64,000 nucleotides of DNA from Rhizobium bangladeshense. GTDB taxonomy: Bacteria; Pseudomonadota; Alphaproteobacteria; Rhizobiales; Rhizobiaceae. Of the stretch, positions 47,122 to 56,999 are shown in pieces. Position 1 is the stretch's first letter; every line of letters begins with the position of its first letter. Where the stretch lies: assembly GCF_017357245.1 (NCBI RefSeq), contig NZ_CP071612.1, positions 313,001-377,000 of the forward strand. Reading direction: 5' to 3'. The translations under genes and the position numbers were made by a program. Under the pieces are notes generated by a model, which worked only from the letters and a program-made list of their open reading frames with translations, ran no database searches and had not been told where the DNA came from.

Positions 47122-47882
47122 CGATTCCGCTGAATGGCCTCTTCGTGGTTAATTGCACGACTGTTTCGTGTCAACGCCATGACAGGAAAAATCCTGCAAA
47201 AACAATATCTTGCGCAAGGATGCTTCCGCACTGCGCGACTCTGCCCCACGCTCGCGGGGGCATGGGCGAGTCAAGAAGATTTTTATTTTTTTTCTTTCTT
47301 TGCGTGTCAAAATAGCCCGAAAGGGGAATCTCCTTGATTCAAAAGCGATTCTTTTTTGACGCTGGTGTGACGCCCGAAAAGGGCGGGCTGAGTCAATGGC
47401 CGCTTCTTAATTTTGCGTAAAATTCATCGTTGATCTTGCCATTTGATCCTGCCTAAATGGCGTCCAACAGAGGGCGCGGACATCACCTGCAGAGCTCGGT
47501 CTTAACTGCCACGTCGGCAGGGCGATAAGTTTGTGCCATCTGTTACGGAGCCCTGCGCTTCCGTTTTTTCAAGCACTTGACCGATTTGGGCCGTAACGTG
47601 GCTGTTACGGGCAGGGATGTTTTGTGCCTGCGGCAACCACACGTTTAACGTGCGGCCGCCGGATAGGGGATAGTAATATTGCGTTCGGGCTGGTCGGCCG
47701 AAGACGAGGATTGACCGACAGCCTGGCACGGAAAGCCGATGAAGGCGCCGCATGAACGCGGTACCTGCAACGGGCTTCTGTGCCGTGTTTGAGTGAACCG
47801 GCAGGCGAGTGGCTTCATGAGGATGCCGCCAGCCCGTCAAAGCGGGGAATGATCGGGCGGCTGTTTTAGCGGAGGCCGGCCG
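47122..47882 (+). promoter_or_regulatory. Long regulatory leader of dnaA with a GANTC cluster
   Basis: There is no gene in this 760-base stretch. It carries seven GANTC (CcrM) sites at 47123, 47237, 47268, 47326, 47336, 47347 and 47390, an AT-rich run around 47277-47300, and a CtrA-like TTAA-N7-TAAA at 47407-47421. GTTACGG is repeated at 47542 and 47604, with its inverse CCGTAAC at 47591. No perfect DnaA box (TTATNCACA) was found. It most likely controls cell-cycle-timed dnaA expression. Confidence 0.65.
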
Positions 47883-49454
47883 ATGGAATTGAAAGGCGGC
47901 ATTATGCAGATGAATACGATGACGGCGGGCGGGCTCGACAATGGGGATGCGGCACCGCAGACGTTCGGCTCCATTCGCCTTGAGGTGGGAGAAGCAAAGG
48001 CGGAAATGAAGCAGAGCATTTTGTTTGAGCGCGTCAGCGCGCGCTTGAAGGCGCAGGTCGGTCCTGACGTCTATGCCAGCTGGTTTGCAAGGCTGAAACT
48101 GCATTCGGTATCGAAGAGCGTTGTTCGCCTTTCGGTTCCCACGACCTTCCTGAAGTCGTGGATCAACAATCGTTATCTCGATCTCATCACCGGTCTGTTC
48201 CAGGCCGAAGATCCGGAAATCCTGAAGATCGAAATCCTGGTGCGCACGGCAACGCGCAGCGGCATGAAGACCGTCGACGAGGTGGTCCAGCCCGAGCCGG
48301 CTGCTCCCGCCCAGACGCGCCGGCCGCCAAGCGCCCAACCGGCCGGTCATGCCGTCCAGCAGGCAGTTTCGGCCGTTGCGGCCGCAAGGCCCGCAAGCCT
48401 TGGCACGCCGCTCTTCGGCTCGCCGCTCGATAGCCGCTTCACCTTCGATACCTTCGTGGAAGGCAGCTCGAACCGCGTCGCGCTTGCGGCTGCCAAGACG
48501 ATCGCGGAAGCCGGCTCCGGCGCAGTACGTTTCAATCCGCTCTTCGTCCATTCGACGGTCGGGCTCGGAAAGACCCATCTCCTGCAGGCGATCGCCAACG
48601 CGGCGGTGCAGAACCCGCGGGCACTGCGCGTCGTCTATCTGACGGCCGAATATTTCATGTGGCGCTTCGCCACGGCGATCCGCGACAACGACGCGCTGAC
48701 GCTGAAGGATTCCTTGCGCAATATCGATCTCCTGATCATTGACGACATGCAGTTCCTGCAAGGCAAGATGATCCAGCATGAATTCTGCCATCTGCTGAAT
48801 ATGCTGCTCGACAGCGCCAAGCAGGTCGTCGTCGCCGCCGACCGCGCGCCATGGGAGCTGGAGTCGCTCGACCCGCGCGTTCGCTCGCGCCTGCAGGGCG
48901 GCGTTGCGATCGAACTCGACGCGCCGGATTATGAAATGCGTCTCGAGATCCTCAAGCGTCGTCTCGCTGCGGCCCGGCTCGAAGATCCGTCGCTCGAAAT
49001 TCCCGCTGAACTGCTCCAGCACGTCGCCCGCAACATCACTGCCAGCGGCCGCGAACTTGAAGGCGCCTTCAATCAGCTGATCTTCCGCCGCTCCTTCGAG
49101 CCGAACCTGTCGATCGAGCGCGTCGACGAATTGCTCGCTCATCTCGTCGGCTCCGGTGAGCCGCGCCGCGTGCGCATCGAGGATATTCAGCGCATCGTTG
49201 CCAGGCACTACAACGTCTCGCGCCAGGAGCTGGTCTCCAATCGCCGCACCCGTGTCATCGTCAAGCCGCGCCAGATTGCCATGTATCTGTCGAAGACGCT
49301 GACGCCGCGCTCTTTCCCGGAGATCGGCCGCCGCTTCGGCGGGCGCGATCACACGACGGTTTTGCATGCAGTGCGTAAGATCGAGGAGCTGATTTCCGGC
49401 GATACCAAGCTTTCGCACGAAATCGAGCTTTTGAAGCGGCTGATCAACGAATAG
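47883..49454 (+). CDS. dnaA: Chromosomal replication initiator DnaA
   Basis: The product is 523 residues from the first ATG; internal Met codons at 47904 and shortly after are also possible. Domain I is [25 protein letters not shown] variable Pro/Ala linker follows. Domain III AAA+ has [17 protein letters not shown], Walker [10 protein letters not shown] and Walker [14 protein letters not shown]. Domain IV has the DnaA-box helix [16 protein letters not shown]. It melts the origin. Here the origin is probably elsewhere, as usual in rhizobia. Confidence 0.97.
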   Translation: MELKGGIMQMNTMTAGGLDNGDAAPQTFGSIRLEVGEAKAEMKQSILFERVSARLKAQVGPDVYASWFARLKLHSVSKSVVRLSVPTTFLKSWINNRYLDLITGLFQAEDPEILKIEILVRTATRSGMKTVDEVVQPEPAAPAQTRRPPSAQPAGHAVQQAVSAVAAARPASLGTPLFGSPLDSRFTFDTFVEGSSNRVALAAAKTIAEAGSGAVRFNPLFVHSTVGLGKTHLLQAIANAAVQNPRALRVVYLTAEYFMWRFATAIRDNDALTLKDSLRNIDLLIIDDMQFLQGKMIQHEFCHLLNMLLDSAKQVVVAADRAPWELESLDPRVRSRLQGGVAIELDAPDYEMRLEILKRRLAAARLEDPSLEIPAELLQHVARNITASGRELEGAFNQLIFRRSFEPNLSIERVDELLAHLVGSGEPRRVRIEDIQRIVARHYNVSRQELVSNRRTRVIVKPRQIAMYLSKTLTPRSFPEIGRRFGGRDHTTVLHAVRKIEELISGDTKLSHEIELLKRLINE

Positions 49455-49478
49455 TCGACGGATTTTCCAATGGATTCG

Positions 49479-49507
49479 ACGGCCGGGAGCGATTCCGGCC
49501 GTTTTCC
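49479..49507 (+). terminator. Rho-independent terminator of dnaA
   Basis: ACGGCCGG and CCGGCCGT form an 8-bp stem with an 8-base loop, followed by TTTCC, about 25 bases past the dnaA stop. Confidence 0.8.
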
Positions 49508-49628
49508 TTGACCAGCCTTTATTCTATACCTCCAGCCACCCAACGACGCCGGCCGAAGGCGCGGCGGCTTTGGGATGACGAAGACATAAGACGAAAGAAG
49601 CGCCGAAAAGGGCGCGCGGGAGGATTGA

Positions 49629-50711
49629 ATGAGTTTTAGAAAGATCGCCGTCCTCGGCCTCGGCAAGGTTGGACGGCTGGCGGCGACACTTTTGCATGAA
49701 GGCGGTTTCGAGGTGATCGGCGTCGATGCGCAACTGCCGCTCAGCGATGTTCCCTTCACGTGCCGCACCGGCGATATTTCCGACCCTCAAGTGATCGGCG
49801 AACTGCTCGCAACTGTTGAGGCGGTGCTGTCCTGCCTCCCTTATCACCTGAATATCGAATTGGCCCGCGCCGCCCATCTTGCCGGCATCCATTATTTCGA
49901 TCTGACCGAAGACGTCCCGACCACCAATTTCATCATCGAACTCTCGAAGACAGCCCGCGGCCTGATGGCGCCGCAATGCGGCCTCGCACCCGGTTTCGTT
50001 GGTGTCGTTGGCGCAAGCCTCGCCGACGGCTTCGATCGTTGCCGGTCGATCCGCATGCGCGTCGGCGCCCTGCCGCAGCATCCTACCGGTCTTCTCGGCT
50101 ATGCCTTCAACTGGTCGCCGGAAGGCGTCGTCAACGAATATCTGAATGACTGCGAGGTGATAGAGGGCGGCGTGCGCAAGCTCGTCTCACCGATGGAGTG
50201 GCACGAGACGATCTATGTCGGCGGCGTCAAGCTCGAAGCCTTCACCACCTCGGGAGGTCTCGGCACTATGTGCGACACTATGCTCGGCAAGATCGACAAT
50301 CTCGATTACAAGACCATGCGGTATCCCGGCCATATGGAGCTGATGAACTTTTTCTTCCATGAGCTGCTGATGCGTGACAAGCGCAAGCTCGCTGGCGAGA
50401 TCCTCACCAATGCCAAGCCGCCAGTCGAAGACGACGTCGTTTACGTCCATGTCGCGGCCGAGGGCACGGAGAACGGCAGCCTGCGCCGCAAGGAGTTCGT
50501 GCGCGCCTACTACCCGATCGAGATCGCCGGCGCCCGCCGCACGGCGATCGCCTGGACGACGTCGGCCTCCGTCGTCGCCGTCATTGAAATGGTCCGCGAC
50601 GGCCTGTTGCCGGCGACCGGCTTCCTGCACCAGGAGCATATACCGCTGGATATGTTCCTGAAGACGCCGACCGGCAGCCTTTTCAAGTCGGGCGCGACCA
50701 GCCACCGCTGA
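49629..50711 (+). CDS. Saccharopine dehydrogenase-family oxidoreductase
   Basis: This 360-residue protein has an N-terminal Rossmann fold (KIAVLGLGKVGRLAATLL), AVLSCLPYHLNIELARAAHLAGIHYFDLTED, and a family C-terminal domain with CGLAPGFVGVVGASLADGF and SGGLGTMCDTM. Close relatives are annotated as lysine 6-dehydrogenase or carboxynorspermidine-type enzymes. The most likely reaction is NAD(P)-linked oxidation at an amine or imine of a lysine-like compound. Monocistronic; exact substrate unknown. Confidence 0.85.
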   Translation: MSFRKIAVLGLGKVGRLAATLLHEGGFEVIGVDAQLPLSDVPFTCRTGDISDPQVIGELLATVEAVLSCLPYHLNIELARAAHLAGIHYFDLTEDVPTTNFIIELSKTARGLMAPQCGLAPGFVGVVGASLADGFDRCRSIRMRVGALPQHPTGLLGYAFNWSPEGVVNEYLNDCEVIEGGVRKLVSPMEWHETIYVGGVKLEAFTTSGGLGTMCDTMLGKIDNLDYKTMRYPGHMELMNFFFHELLMRDKRKLAGEILTNAKPPVEDDVVYVHVAAEGTENGSLRRKEFVRAYYPIEIAGARRTAIAWTTSASVVAVIEMVRDGLLPATGFLHQEHIPLDMFLKTPTGSLFKSGATSHR

Positions 50712-50776
50712 GGAACGCCGTCAGGCGCGGCGGCAGATGTCGAACCGCCGCGCCGCAAGCACAGTGGTTCTTTCAG

Positions 50777-51979
50777 TCAGCAGGCGAGATCGGCCACGAC
50801 GGAATCGAGGATCAGCATGCCCGATGGCGTGCAGCGCAGGCGCGAATTGCCGATCCGCTCCACAAATTTATGTTCGAGCAGGAATTCCTCGCGTTTCGGG
50901 TCGAGCTCACGGCCCGAAAGCTGCTGCCAGCGGGCGAGATCGACGCCTTCCCGCAGGCGCAGTCCCATCAGCAGCAGCTCGTCGGACTGTTCCTCGAAAC
51001 CGAGCCGCTCCTGGTCGAGAATGCCGTGGCCATCGCGCTCTACCATCTCGAGCCAGGCTTCCGGCTTGCGCTCGGTCGCCGTCGCGATCTTCTCATGCCC
51101 GCGCGTCAGCCGGCCGTGCGCGCCCGGGCCGATGCCGGCATAATCGCCGTAACGCCAGTAGGTGAGGTTATGGCGGCTTTCGGCACCCGGCCGCGCATGG
51201 TTGGAAACCTCGTAGGCGGGCATGCCCTCGCGCGCCGTAATCTCCTGCGTCGCCTCGTAGAGCAGGGCAGATTGCTCACCATCCGGCACGATCAGCTTGC
51301 CTGATTTGTGCAGACCGTAGAAGGGCGTGCCTTCCTCGATGGTGAGTTGATACAGCGAGAGGTGGTCGACGGCATAGGAGATCGCCTCCCTCAGCTCCCT
51401 TTCCCATTCTTCGACCGTCTGGTCCGGCCGGGCATAGATGAGGTCGAAGGACATACGCGGGAAGATGTCGCGGGCCAGGCGGATCGCCTTCAGCGCGTCG
51501 GCCACGTCATGCAGCCGCCCGAGGAATTTCAGATCCCGGTCGTTCAGAGCTTGTACACCGAGCGAGACACGGTTGACCCCGGCCGTCCGATAGCCGCGAA
51601 ACCGTTCGGCCTCGACGCTCGACGGGTTGGCCTCCATGGTGATCTCGATGCCGGCGGGAACATGCCAGTGCCGCGCGATGCCGTCGAGAATGGCGGACAC
51701 CGTCTCCGGCTTCATCAACGACGGCGTGCCGCCGCCGAGGAAGATGCTCGTCACCGTCTTCGGACCGCTCATCGCCCGGACCGCGGCCATCTCCTTCAGA
51801 AAGGCGGCCGCAAAGCGCTCCTGGTCCACCGGCTGATGCCGTACATGGCTGTTGAAGTCGCAATAGGGACACTTAGCCGCGCAGAAGGGCCAATGCACAT
51901 AGACGCCGAAGCCGGGCTCGCCGGTATCGGGCAGGAGCGCGGCATCGCGTGAAAGGCTTGGCGTGTCGAAATTGCCCAC
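50777..51979 (-). CDS. hemW: HemW, radical SAM heme chaperone (HemN-like)
   Basis: The product is 400 residues from a GTG at 51979, 7 bases after the rdgB stop. A longer frame to 52087 would overlap rdgB heavily. The radical SAM cluster is CAAKCPYC in GVYVHWPFCAAKCPYCDFNSH, followed by FLGGGTPSLM, TMEANPSS, NRVSLGVQALND and the HemW C-domain. HemW delivers heme and lacks the CPO-specific features. It is last in the rph-VOC-rdgB-hemW run. Confidence 0.92.
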   Translation of the reverse strand: MGNFDTPSLSRDAALLPDTGEPGFGVYVHWPFCAAKCPYCDFNSHVRHQPVDQERFAAAFLKEMAAVRAMSGPKTVTSIFLGGGTPSLMKPETVSAILDGIARHWHVPAGIEITMEANPSSVEAERFRGYRTAGVNRVSLGVQALNDRDLKFLGRLHDVADALKAIRLARDIFPRMSFDLIYARPDQTVEEWERELREAISYAVDHLSLYQLTIEEGTPFYGLHKSGKLIVPDGEQSALLYEATQEITAREGMPAYEVSNHARPGAESRHNLTYWRYGDYAGIGPGAHGRLTRGHEKIATATERKPEAWLEMVERDGHGILDQERLGFEEQSDELLLMGLRLREGVDLARWQQLSGRELDPKREEFLLEHKFVERIGNSRLRCTPSGMLILDSVVADLAC

Positions 51980-51986
51980 GTCCGAC

Positions 51987-52631
51987 TTATGCCTCCAGGC
52001 AGGTTTCGACAAAAAGTTTGAAGGCGCGTGCCCGGTGCGACAGCGCCTGCGGCTTGCCGACGTTCCAACCGTGTTTCTCCTCGCCACTCATTTCGCCGAA
52101 GGTGACGTCGTAACCCTCGGGCTGGAAGACCGGGTCGTAGCCGAAGCCCTGCGTGCCGCGCGGCGGCCAAACGACATTGCCTTCGACCTCGCCGCGGAAA
52201 AGCTCGGTATGCCCGTCCGGCCAGGCAAGGCAGAGCACGCTGACGAAACGCGCCCTGCGCTGTTCAGGCGTCGTGGCGCCGGCATCCTGCAGCGCCTTTT
52301 CCACCTTGGCCATCGCCATGTCGAAGTCGCGCGTGCCGTCCGCCTTCTCCGCCCAGTTGGCGGTGTAGACGCCGGGATCGCCGCCGAGCGCGTCGACGAC
52401 CAGGCCGGAATCATCCGAAAGCGCCGTCATTCCGGCGGCTTTGGCAGAGGCGACCGCCTTGATCGTCGCATTCTCCTCGAAGCTCGTACCGGTCTCGTCA
52501 GGTTCGACGAAATTCAATTCGGCGGCGGATTTGGCGGTGAAACCGAGCGGTCCGATCAGTTCCTGGATCTCGCGGATCTTGCCGGCATTGTGGCTGGCGA
52601 CGACGATGGTTTTGGTTTCGAGCTTGCGCAT
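51987..52631 (-). CDS. rdgB: XTP/dITP diphosphatase (non-canonical purine NTP pyrophosphatase)
   Basis: This 214-residue protein starts [25 protein letters not shown], with the nucleotide-binding S-H-N-x-G-K motif, then [30 protein letters not shown] and LSHRARA. It removes deaminated purine triphosphates such as dITP and XTP. It is directly adjacent to the VOC gene stop (52632) in one operon with rph. Confidence 0.96.
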   Translation of the reverse strand: MRKLETKTIVVASHNAGKIREIQELIGPLGFTAKSAAELNFVEPDETGTSFEENATIKAVASAKAAGMTALSDDSGLVVDALGGDPGVYTANWAEKADGTRDFDMAMAKVEKALQDAGATTPEQRRARFVSVLCLAWPDGHTELFRGEVEGNVVWPPRGTQGFGYDPVFQPEGYDVTFGEMSGEEKHGWNVGKPQALSHRARAFKLFVETCLEA

Positions 52632-53057
52632 TCAGCTATCCTGTTCGATGCCCCAGATTTTTGCCTCCGCGCATTCCAGGCTGTTGCCGGCAGGGTCGCG
52701 GAAATAGATCGAGCGGCCGCCATTCGGCCAGTGCACCTCGGATTCGATCGCGACATCAGCCGCCTTCAGCCGTTCGGCCATCGCATCTATGTTGCGACCG
52801 GACACCCGAAAGCAGGCATGGCCCTGGCCGGTCGTGCCGTGCGGCGGCACCTGCAGCGCTTCCGGCGCCGGAGGCTTTACCGTTTCCTCCGGATTGAAGA
52901 TCAAGAGAACGCCGGGGCCGCAGCGGAAGAACACATGACGGTTGCCGGCGCGGGTGATCTTTTCAAGTCCGAGGACGTTCTCGTAGAACGCCTCGACCCG
53001 GTCGAGGTCCCGCGCGTAGAGCGCCGTTTCCAACATGCCTTCCAGCATGGGGTTCAT
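52632..53057 (-). CDS. VOC-superfamily protein between rph and rdgB
   Basis: This 141-residue VOC protein has [26 protein letters not shown] in module one and [24 protein letters not shown] with [20 protein letters not shown] in module two. It is similar to fosfomycin-resistance/dioxygenase-like VOC proteins; the substrate is unknown. The start at 53057 overlaps the rph stop by 4 bases and the stop abuts rdgB, so it is tightly coupled to both housekeeping genes. Confidence 0.88.
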   Translation of the reverse strand: MNPMLEGMLETALYARDLDRVEAFYENVLGLEKITRAGNRHVFFRCGPGVLLIFNPEETVKPPAPEALQVPPHGTTGQGHACFRVSGRNIDAMAERLKAADVAIESEVHWPNGGRSIYFRDPAGNSLECAEAKIWGIEQDS

Positions 53058-53773
53058 CCCGCAATCGCCTGTTTCTGCAGCGCCACCAGTTCGCCGATGC
53101 CGTTCTTGGCAAGCCGCATCAGCGAGGTGAATTCCTCTTCGCTGAACGGCGCGCCTTCGGCCGTTCCCTGGATTTCGACGATGCCGCCGGCGCCGGTCAT
53201 GACGAAATTCGCGTCGGTCTCGGCCGACGAATCTTCGAGATAGTCGAGGTCGATGACCGGCTGACTGGCGAAAACGCCGCAGGAGATGGCGGCGACATGA
53301 TCCTTCAGGACCCGGTCGACCTTGATCATGTTGCGGCTTTCCATCCATTTCAGGCAGTCGTAAAGCGCGATCCAGCCACCAGTGATCGACGCCGTCCGCG
53401 TGCCGCCATCGGCCTGGATGACGTCGCAATCGAGCGTGATCTGCCGCTCGCCGAGCGCCTGCAGATCAATGACGGCGCGCAGAGAGCGGCCGATCAGCCG
53501 CTGGATTTCCTGCGTGCGGCCGCCCTGCTTGCCGGCGGCGGCCTCTCGCTTCATGCGCTCGCCGGTCGCCCGCGGCAGCATGCCGTATTCCGCCGTGACC
53601 CAGCCTTTGCCGGTGTTGCGCAGCCATGGCGGCGTCTTGTCCTCAAGGCTAGCCGTGCAGAGCACATGCGTATCGCCGAATTTCACCAGGCAGGAGCCTT
53701 CCGCATGCTTGGAAAAATTGCGCTCGAACGAGACCTTGCGCATCTGGTCGGTTTTTCTGCCTGAAGGCCGCAT
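53054..53773 (-). CDS. rph: Ribonuclease PH
   Basis: This 239-residue phosphorolytic exoribonuclease starts [20 protein letters not shown]. Motifs include [50 protein letters not shown] and [19 protein letters not shown]. It trims tRNA 3' ends using phosphate. The start is 125 bases from the divergent hrcA ATG, a pairing well known in alphaproteobacteria. Confidence 0.97.
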   Translation of the reverse strand: MRPSGRKTDQMRKVSFERNFSKHAEGSCLVKFGDTHVLCTASLEDKTPPWLRNTGKGWVTAEYGMLPRATGERMKREAAAGKQGGRTQEIQRLIGRSLRAVIDLQALGERQITLDCDVIQADGGTRTASITGGWIALYDCLKWMESRNMIKVDRVLKDHVAAISCGVFASQPVIDLDYLEDSSAETDANFVMTGAGGIVEIQGTAEGAPFSEEEFTSLMRLAKNGIGELVALQKQAIAG

Positions 53774-53897
53774 TCTTATCTCCTGGAGTTGCTGACCGCT
53801 TCTACGATTGGCGGCGCCTATTTGCAAATTCCCTTTTGCCACGAGGGCGAGTTTGACTATATTTTCGGGAAACATCATCAGCAGGATCGAGAGGTTC

Positions 53898-54986
53898 ATG
53901 GGCATCAGGTCGACGTCGGTTTCGGATGCCGTCGCTGCGCTGGACGAGCGTTCCAGAGAAATTTTTCGCCGCATCGTCGAAGGTTATCTCGAAAGCGGCG
54001 AGCCGCTCGGCTCGCGCAATCTGTCGCGTCTCCTGCCGATGTCGCTCTCGCCGGCCTCGGTTCGCAACGTCATGAGCGATCTCGAAGAGCTCGGCCTCAT
54101 CTATTCCCCGCACGTCAGCGCCGGCCGGCTGCCGACACAGGTTGGCCTGCGTTTTTTCGTCGATGCCTTCATGCAGGTCGGCGATCTCTCTGCCGAGGAC
54201 CGCGCCAATATCGATCGCCAGGTGCGGGCCGAGAGTAGCGGCAATCCGGTGGAATCCATGATGAATGAGGCAAGCCGCATGCTCTCCGGCATTTCGCGCG
54301 GGGCCGGCCTCGTCATCACCTCGAAAAGCGATCCGGTGCTCAAGCATGTCGAGTTCATCCGGCTCGAACCGACAAAGGCGCTCGCCGTGCTCGTCGGTGA
54401 TCACGACCAGGTGGAAAACCGCATCATCGAACTGCCTGCAGGCATCACCACCTCGCAGCTGACGGAGGCGGCGAATTTCCTCAATGCGCATATGTCCGGT
54501 CAGACGCTGCCGGAGCTTAGGAAGCAACTAAGCCGACTGAAGGATGACGTCCGTCACGAGCTCGATGCGCTCTCTCGCGATCTTGTCGAGCGCGGCATCG
54601 CCGTCTGGGCCGGCAGCCCCGACGAAGGAAAGCCGGCCCAGCTGATCATCCGCGGCCGCGCCAATCTGCTCGAAGGCCTCGCCGGCGCAGAGGATCTCGA
54701 CAGGCTGCGCATGCTGTTCGACGATCTCGAAAAGAAGGACAGCCTCATCGAGCTACTCAGTCTCGCCGAAAGTGGTTCGGGCGTGCGCATCTTCATCGGC
54801 TCGGAAAACAAGCTCTTCTCGTTGTCCGGCTCGTCGCTCATCGTTGCGCCCTATCGCGACGATGACGACCGGATTGTCGGCGCCGTCGGCGTCATCGGCC
54901 CGACGCGGCTCAATTATTCCCGCATCGTGCCGATGGTGGACTACACCGCCCAGCTCGTCTCACGCCTGTCGCGCAATCCGCTTTGA
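53898..54986 (+). CDS. hrcA: Heat-inducible transcription repressor HrcA
   Basis: The product is 362 residues from ATG 53898 (GAGAGG upstream). The N-terminal winged helix is [61 protein letters not shown]; the C-terminal GAF-like region ends in [15 protein letters not shown]. HrcA binds CIRCE elements to repress groESL. No CIRCE was found in this window, so its targets lie elsewhere. It is followed by grpE on the same strand. Confidence 0.95.
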   Translation: MGIRSTSVSDAVAALDERSREIFRRIVEGYLESGEPLGSRNLSRLLPMSLSPASVRNVMSDLEELGLIYSPHVSAGRLPTQVGLRFFVDAFMQVGDLSAEDRANIDRQVRAESSGNPVESMMNEASRMLSGISRGAGLVITSKSDPVLKHVEFIRLEPTKALAVLVGDHDQVENRIIELPAGITTSQLTEAANFLNAHMSGQTLPELRKQLSRLKDDVRHELDALSRDLVERGIAVWAGSPDEGKPAQLIIRGRANLLEGLAGAEDLDRLRMLFDDLEKKDSLIELLSLAESGSGVRIFIGSENKLFSLSGSSLIVAPYRDDDDRIVGAVGVIGPTRLNYSRIVPMVDYTAQLVSRLSRNPL

Positions 54987-55035
54987 CGCCATCGCTGACG
55001 AAGGCTGCGGATTTTTCGCTTCTTCGTCACGCAGA

Positions 55036-55064
55036 CTTGATTTTTTCCGGCCAAACCTCGATAT
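55036..55064 (+). promoter_or_regulatory. Possible sigma-32 promoter of grpE
   Basis: CTTGATT, 13 bases, CCTCGATAT resembles rhizobial RpoH promoters, ending about 35 bases before the grpE ATG. It is a moderate match only. Confidence 0.4.
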
Positions 55065-55098
55065 CGGGCGCATCTGAAGACACCAACCGGAGACCGTC

Positions 55099-55734
55099 AT
55101 GACCGATGAAACGACGAAAAACGGACCTGACGCAACTGCGGCCGATGCCGCAGCCGACACTGCCGTCAACGTCGAGACTGCTACTGTCGAGCAGGAGGAG
55201 GCAAGCCAGCCGGATCCGCTCGAGCTCCTGAAAGCCGAAAACGCCGAGCTGCGTGACCGCTATCTCCGCCTTGCCGCCGAGATGGATAATCTGCGCCGTC
55301 GCACCGAGCGCGAGGTGAAGGATGCAAAATCCTATTCCGTCGCCAGCTTCGCCCGTGACATGCTCGCCGTCTCGGACAATTTGCGCCGGGCGCTGGACGC
55401 TATCTCTCCGGAGGCTAAGGCCGCGGCCGATGCCGGCCTCACCACGCTCATCGAAGGTGTGGAGATGACCGAGCGCTCAATGCTCTCTGCGCTGGAGCGC
55501 CACGGCGTTCGCAAGCTGGAGCCGGTCGGTCAGAAATTCGATCCGAATTTTCATCAAGCCATGTTCGAGGTGCCGAACCCCGAAGTACCGAACAATACCG
55601 TCGTCCAGGTCGTACAGGCCGGCTTCACCATCGGCGAGCGCGTACTGCGCCCGGCCATGGTCGGCGTCGCCAAGGGCGGCCCGAAGCCGGTCGAGGCAGA
55701 AACCAATTCCGTCTTCGACGAGAAGGACGCCTGA
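55099..55734 (+). CDS. grpE: Nucleotide exchange factor GrpE
   Basis: This 211-residue protein has an acidic N-terminus, a long coiled coil ([36 protein letters not shown]) and the beta-wing [24 protein letters not shown], ending [19 protein letters not shown]. It releases ADP from DnaK. The length is typical. It lies 112 bases after hrcA, with its own possible heat-shock promoter. Confidence 0.96.
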   Translation: MTDETTKNGPDATAADAAADTAVNVETATVEQEEASQPDPLELLKAENAELRDRYLRLAAEMDNLRRRTEREVKDAKSYSVASFARDMLAVSDNLRRALDAISPEAKAAADAGLTTLIEGVEMTERSMLSALERHGVRKLEPVGQKFDPNFHQAMFEVPNPEVPNNTVVQVVQAGFTIGERVLRPAMVGVAKGGPKPVEAETNSVFDEKDA

Positions 55735-55773
55735 GGTCCTTTTCCCTCTCCATCTTGGAGAAGGAAAACAAAA

Positions 55774-56718
55774 TCAGATGCGGGCGAAGCGTTCGATCAG
55801 CAGATCGAAGAAACCGTCCGCATCGACATGGCGCATCACCTTGGCATTGCGCTTGCGCTCGGTCACGTGCCACCAGTCGACGACGGTCATCCCGACGGTG
55901 AGTTCGGACCGGACCTCGATCTCGACATTGCAGTCCCTGCCCTGGAAAAGTTCCGGCTTCAACAGATAGGCGATGACCGTGGGGTCGTGCAGCGGCCCAC
56001 CGTCGGAGCCGTATTTCTCGATGTCGAAGCGTTCGAAGAACTCCAGCATTTCGACCATGGCCTTTGCCGGCGCCGTGCCGATCTCGGCGATGCGCTTTAC
56101 CCTGTCCTTGCGGGTCAGCAGCTGGTGCGTCACGTCAAGCGGCATCATCACGATCGGCACGCCCGAGCGGAAAACGATATCGGCGGCTTCGGGATCGACA
56201 TAGATGTTGAATTCGGCGGCTGGCGTGATGTTGCCGCCCTCGAAAAAGCCGCCGCCCATCATGACCAGCTCCCTGATGCGGGCGACGATGTCCGGCGCCT
56301 TCTGGAAGCCCATGCCGATATTGGTGAGCGGCCCGAGCGTACAGAGTGTCACTGTACCCTCCGGCTCGCGGCGCAGCGTCTCGATGATGAAGTCGACGGA
56401 ATGGACGGGCTGCAGCGGCAATGTCGGCTCGTCGAGAATGGGGCCGTCGAGGCCGGTCTTGCCGTGTACATGTTCTGCTGTCACTAGTTTGCGGGCGATC
56501 GGTCTGTCGGCGCCGGCGAAAACCTTCGTTTCCGGCCGGCCGCAGAGCTCGCAGACGATGCGCGCATTTCGGCTGGTGAGAGAGAGGGGCACGTTGCCTG
56601 CGACCGTCGTAATTCCCAGCACATCAAGCTCATCCGGGCTGCCGAAGGCAAGCATGATGGCAGCCGCGTCGTCCTGGCCGGGATCGGTGTCGATGATGAT
56701 CTTTCTCACGCTTGCCAT
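55774..56718 (-). CDS. Inosine/uridine-preferring nucleoside hydrolase
   Basis: This 314-residue protein starts MASVRKIIIDTDPGQDDAAAIMLAF, with the calcium-binding DTDPGxDD motif of nucleoside hydrolases, then ITTVAGNVPL, HGKTGLDGP, TLCTLGPLTNIG, AEFNIYVDPEAA and the C-terminal LHDPTVIAYLL with the last Asp. It cleaves the N-glycosidic bond of nucleosides to base and ribose. Convergent with grpE. Specificity cannot be fixed from sequence. Confidence 0.93.
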   Translation of the reverse strand: MASVRKIIIDTDPGQDDAAAIMLAFGSPDELDVLGITTVAGNVPLSLTSRNARIVCELCGRPETKVFAGADRPIARKLVTAEHVHGKTGLDGPILDEPTLPLQPVHSVDFIIETLRREPEGTVTLCTLGPLTNIGMGFQKAPDIVARIRELVMMGGGFFEGGNITPAAEFNIYVDPEAADIVFRSGVPIVMMPLDVTHQLLTRKDRVKRIAEIGTAPAKAMVEMLEFFERFDIEKYGSDGGPLHDPTVIAYLLKPELFQGRDCNVEIEVRSELTVGMTVVDWWHVTERKRNAKVMRHVDADGFFDLLIERFARI

Positions 56719-56905
56719 TCCTACTGTCCTATCGTCGCCATGCCGGTTGTCCCCGCCGACACCATCTCTTCATTTCCGTCACAAATCGACACATTCCGCG
56801 CGGGCATGTTTTTGATGCGAGCCAGCAAGCCCTTTGTCAAGCAAGGAGGCGGGCGCCGCCATTTTTAGAAGTGAGAGAAGTTTAAATCGGGAGGGCGGCG
56901 TCCGC

Positions 56906-56934
56906 CTTGCAGCGCCGGGATGATGTCCCCATAT
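56906..56934 (+). promoter_or_regulatory. Sigma-32 (RpoH) promoter of the hsp20 gene
   Basis: CTTGCAG, 14 bases, CCCCATAT closely matches the RpoH consensus CTTGAAA-N11-16-CCCCATNT. Transcription would start near 56941, leaving a leader of about 60 bases. Confidence 0.7.
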
Positions 56935-56940
56935 TAGCGG

Positions 56941-56999
56941 CATCCGGATGCTGCGCTTGAGGTCCGGGATGGTCGCTTGCATCAAGGACTTGAAAAGAG
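56941..56999 (+). promoter_or_regulatory. ROSE-like RNA thermometer in the hsp20 leader
   Basis: The leader starts with the self-complementary CATCCGGATG. Near its end, TCGCTTG (56973-56979) can pair with CAAGGA (56983-56988) across a 3-base loop, leaving one G bulged. That is the ROSE signature, U(U/C)GCU opposite the Shine-Dalgarno AGGA. Melting on heating would expose the ribosome site 11 bases before the ATG. Confidence 0.6.

Noticed and set aside
47066..47882. Chromosomal origin of replication beside dnaA
   Set aside because: No clear DnaA boxes (TTATNCACA) were found, and in rhizobia the chromosomal origin is usually near hemE, not dnaA. The region is better explained as the dnaA leader.
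53774..55098. CIRCE element controlling hrcA or grpE
   Set aside because: No TTAGCACTC-N9-GAGTGCTAA or near match is visible upstream of either gene.
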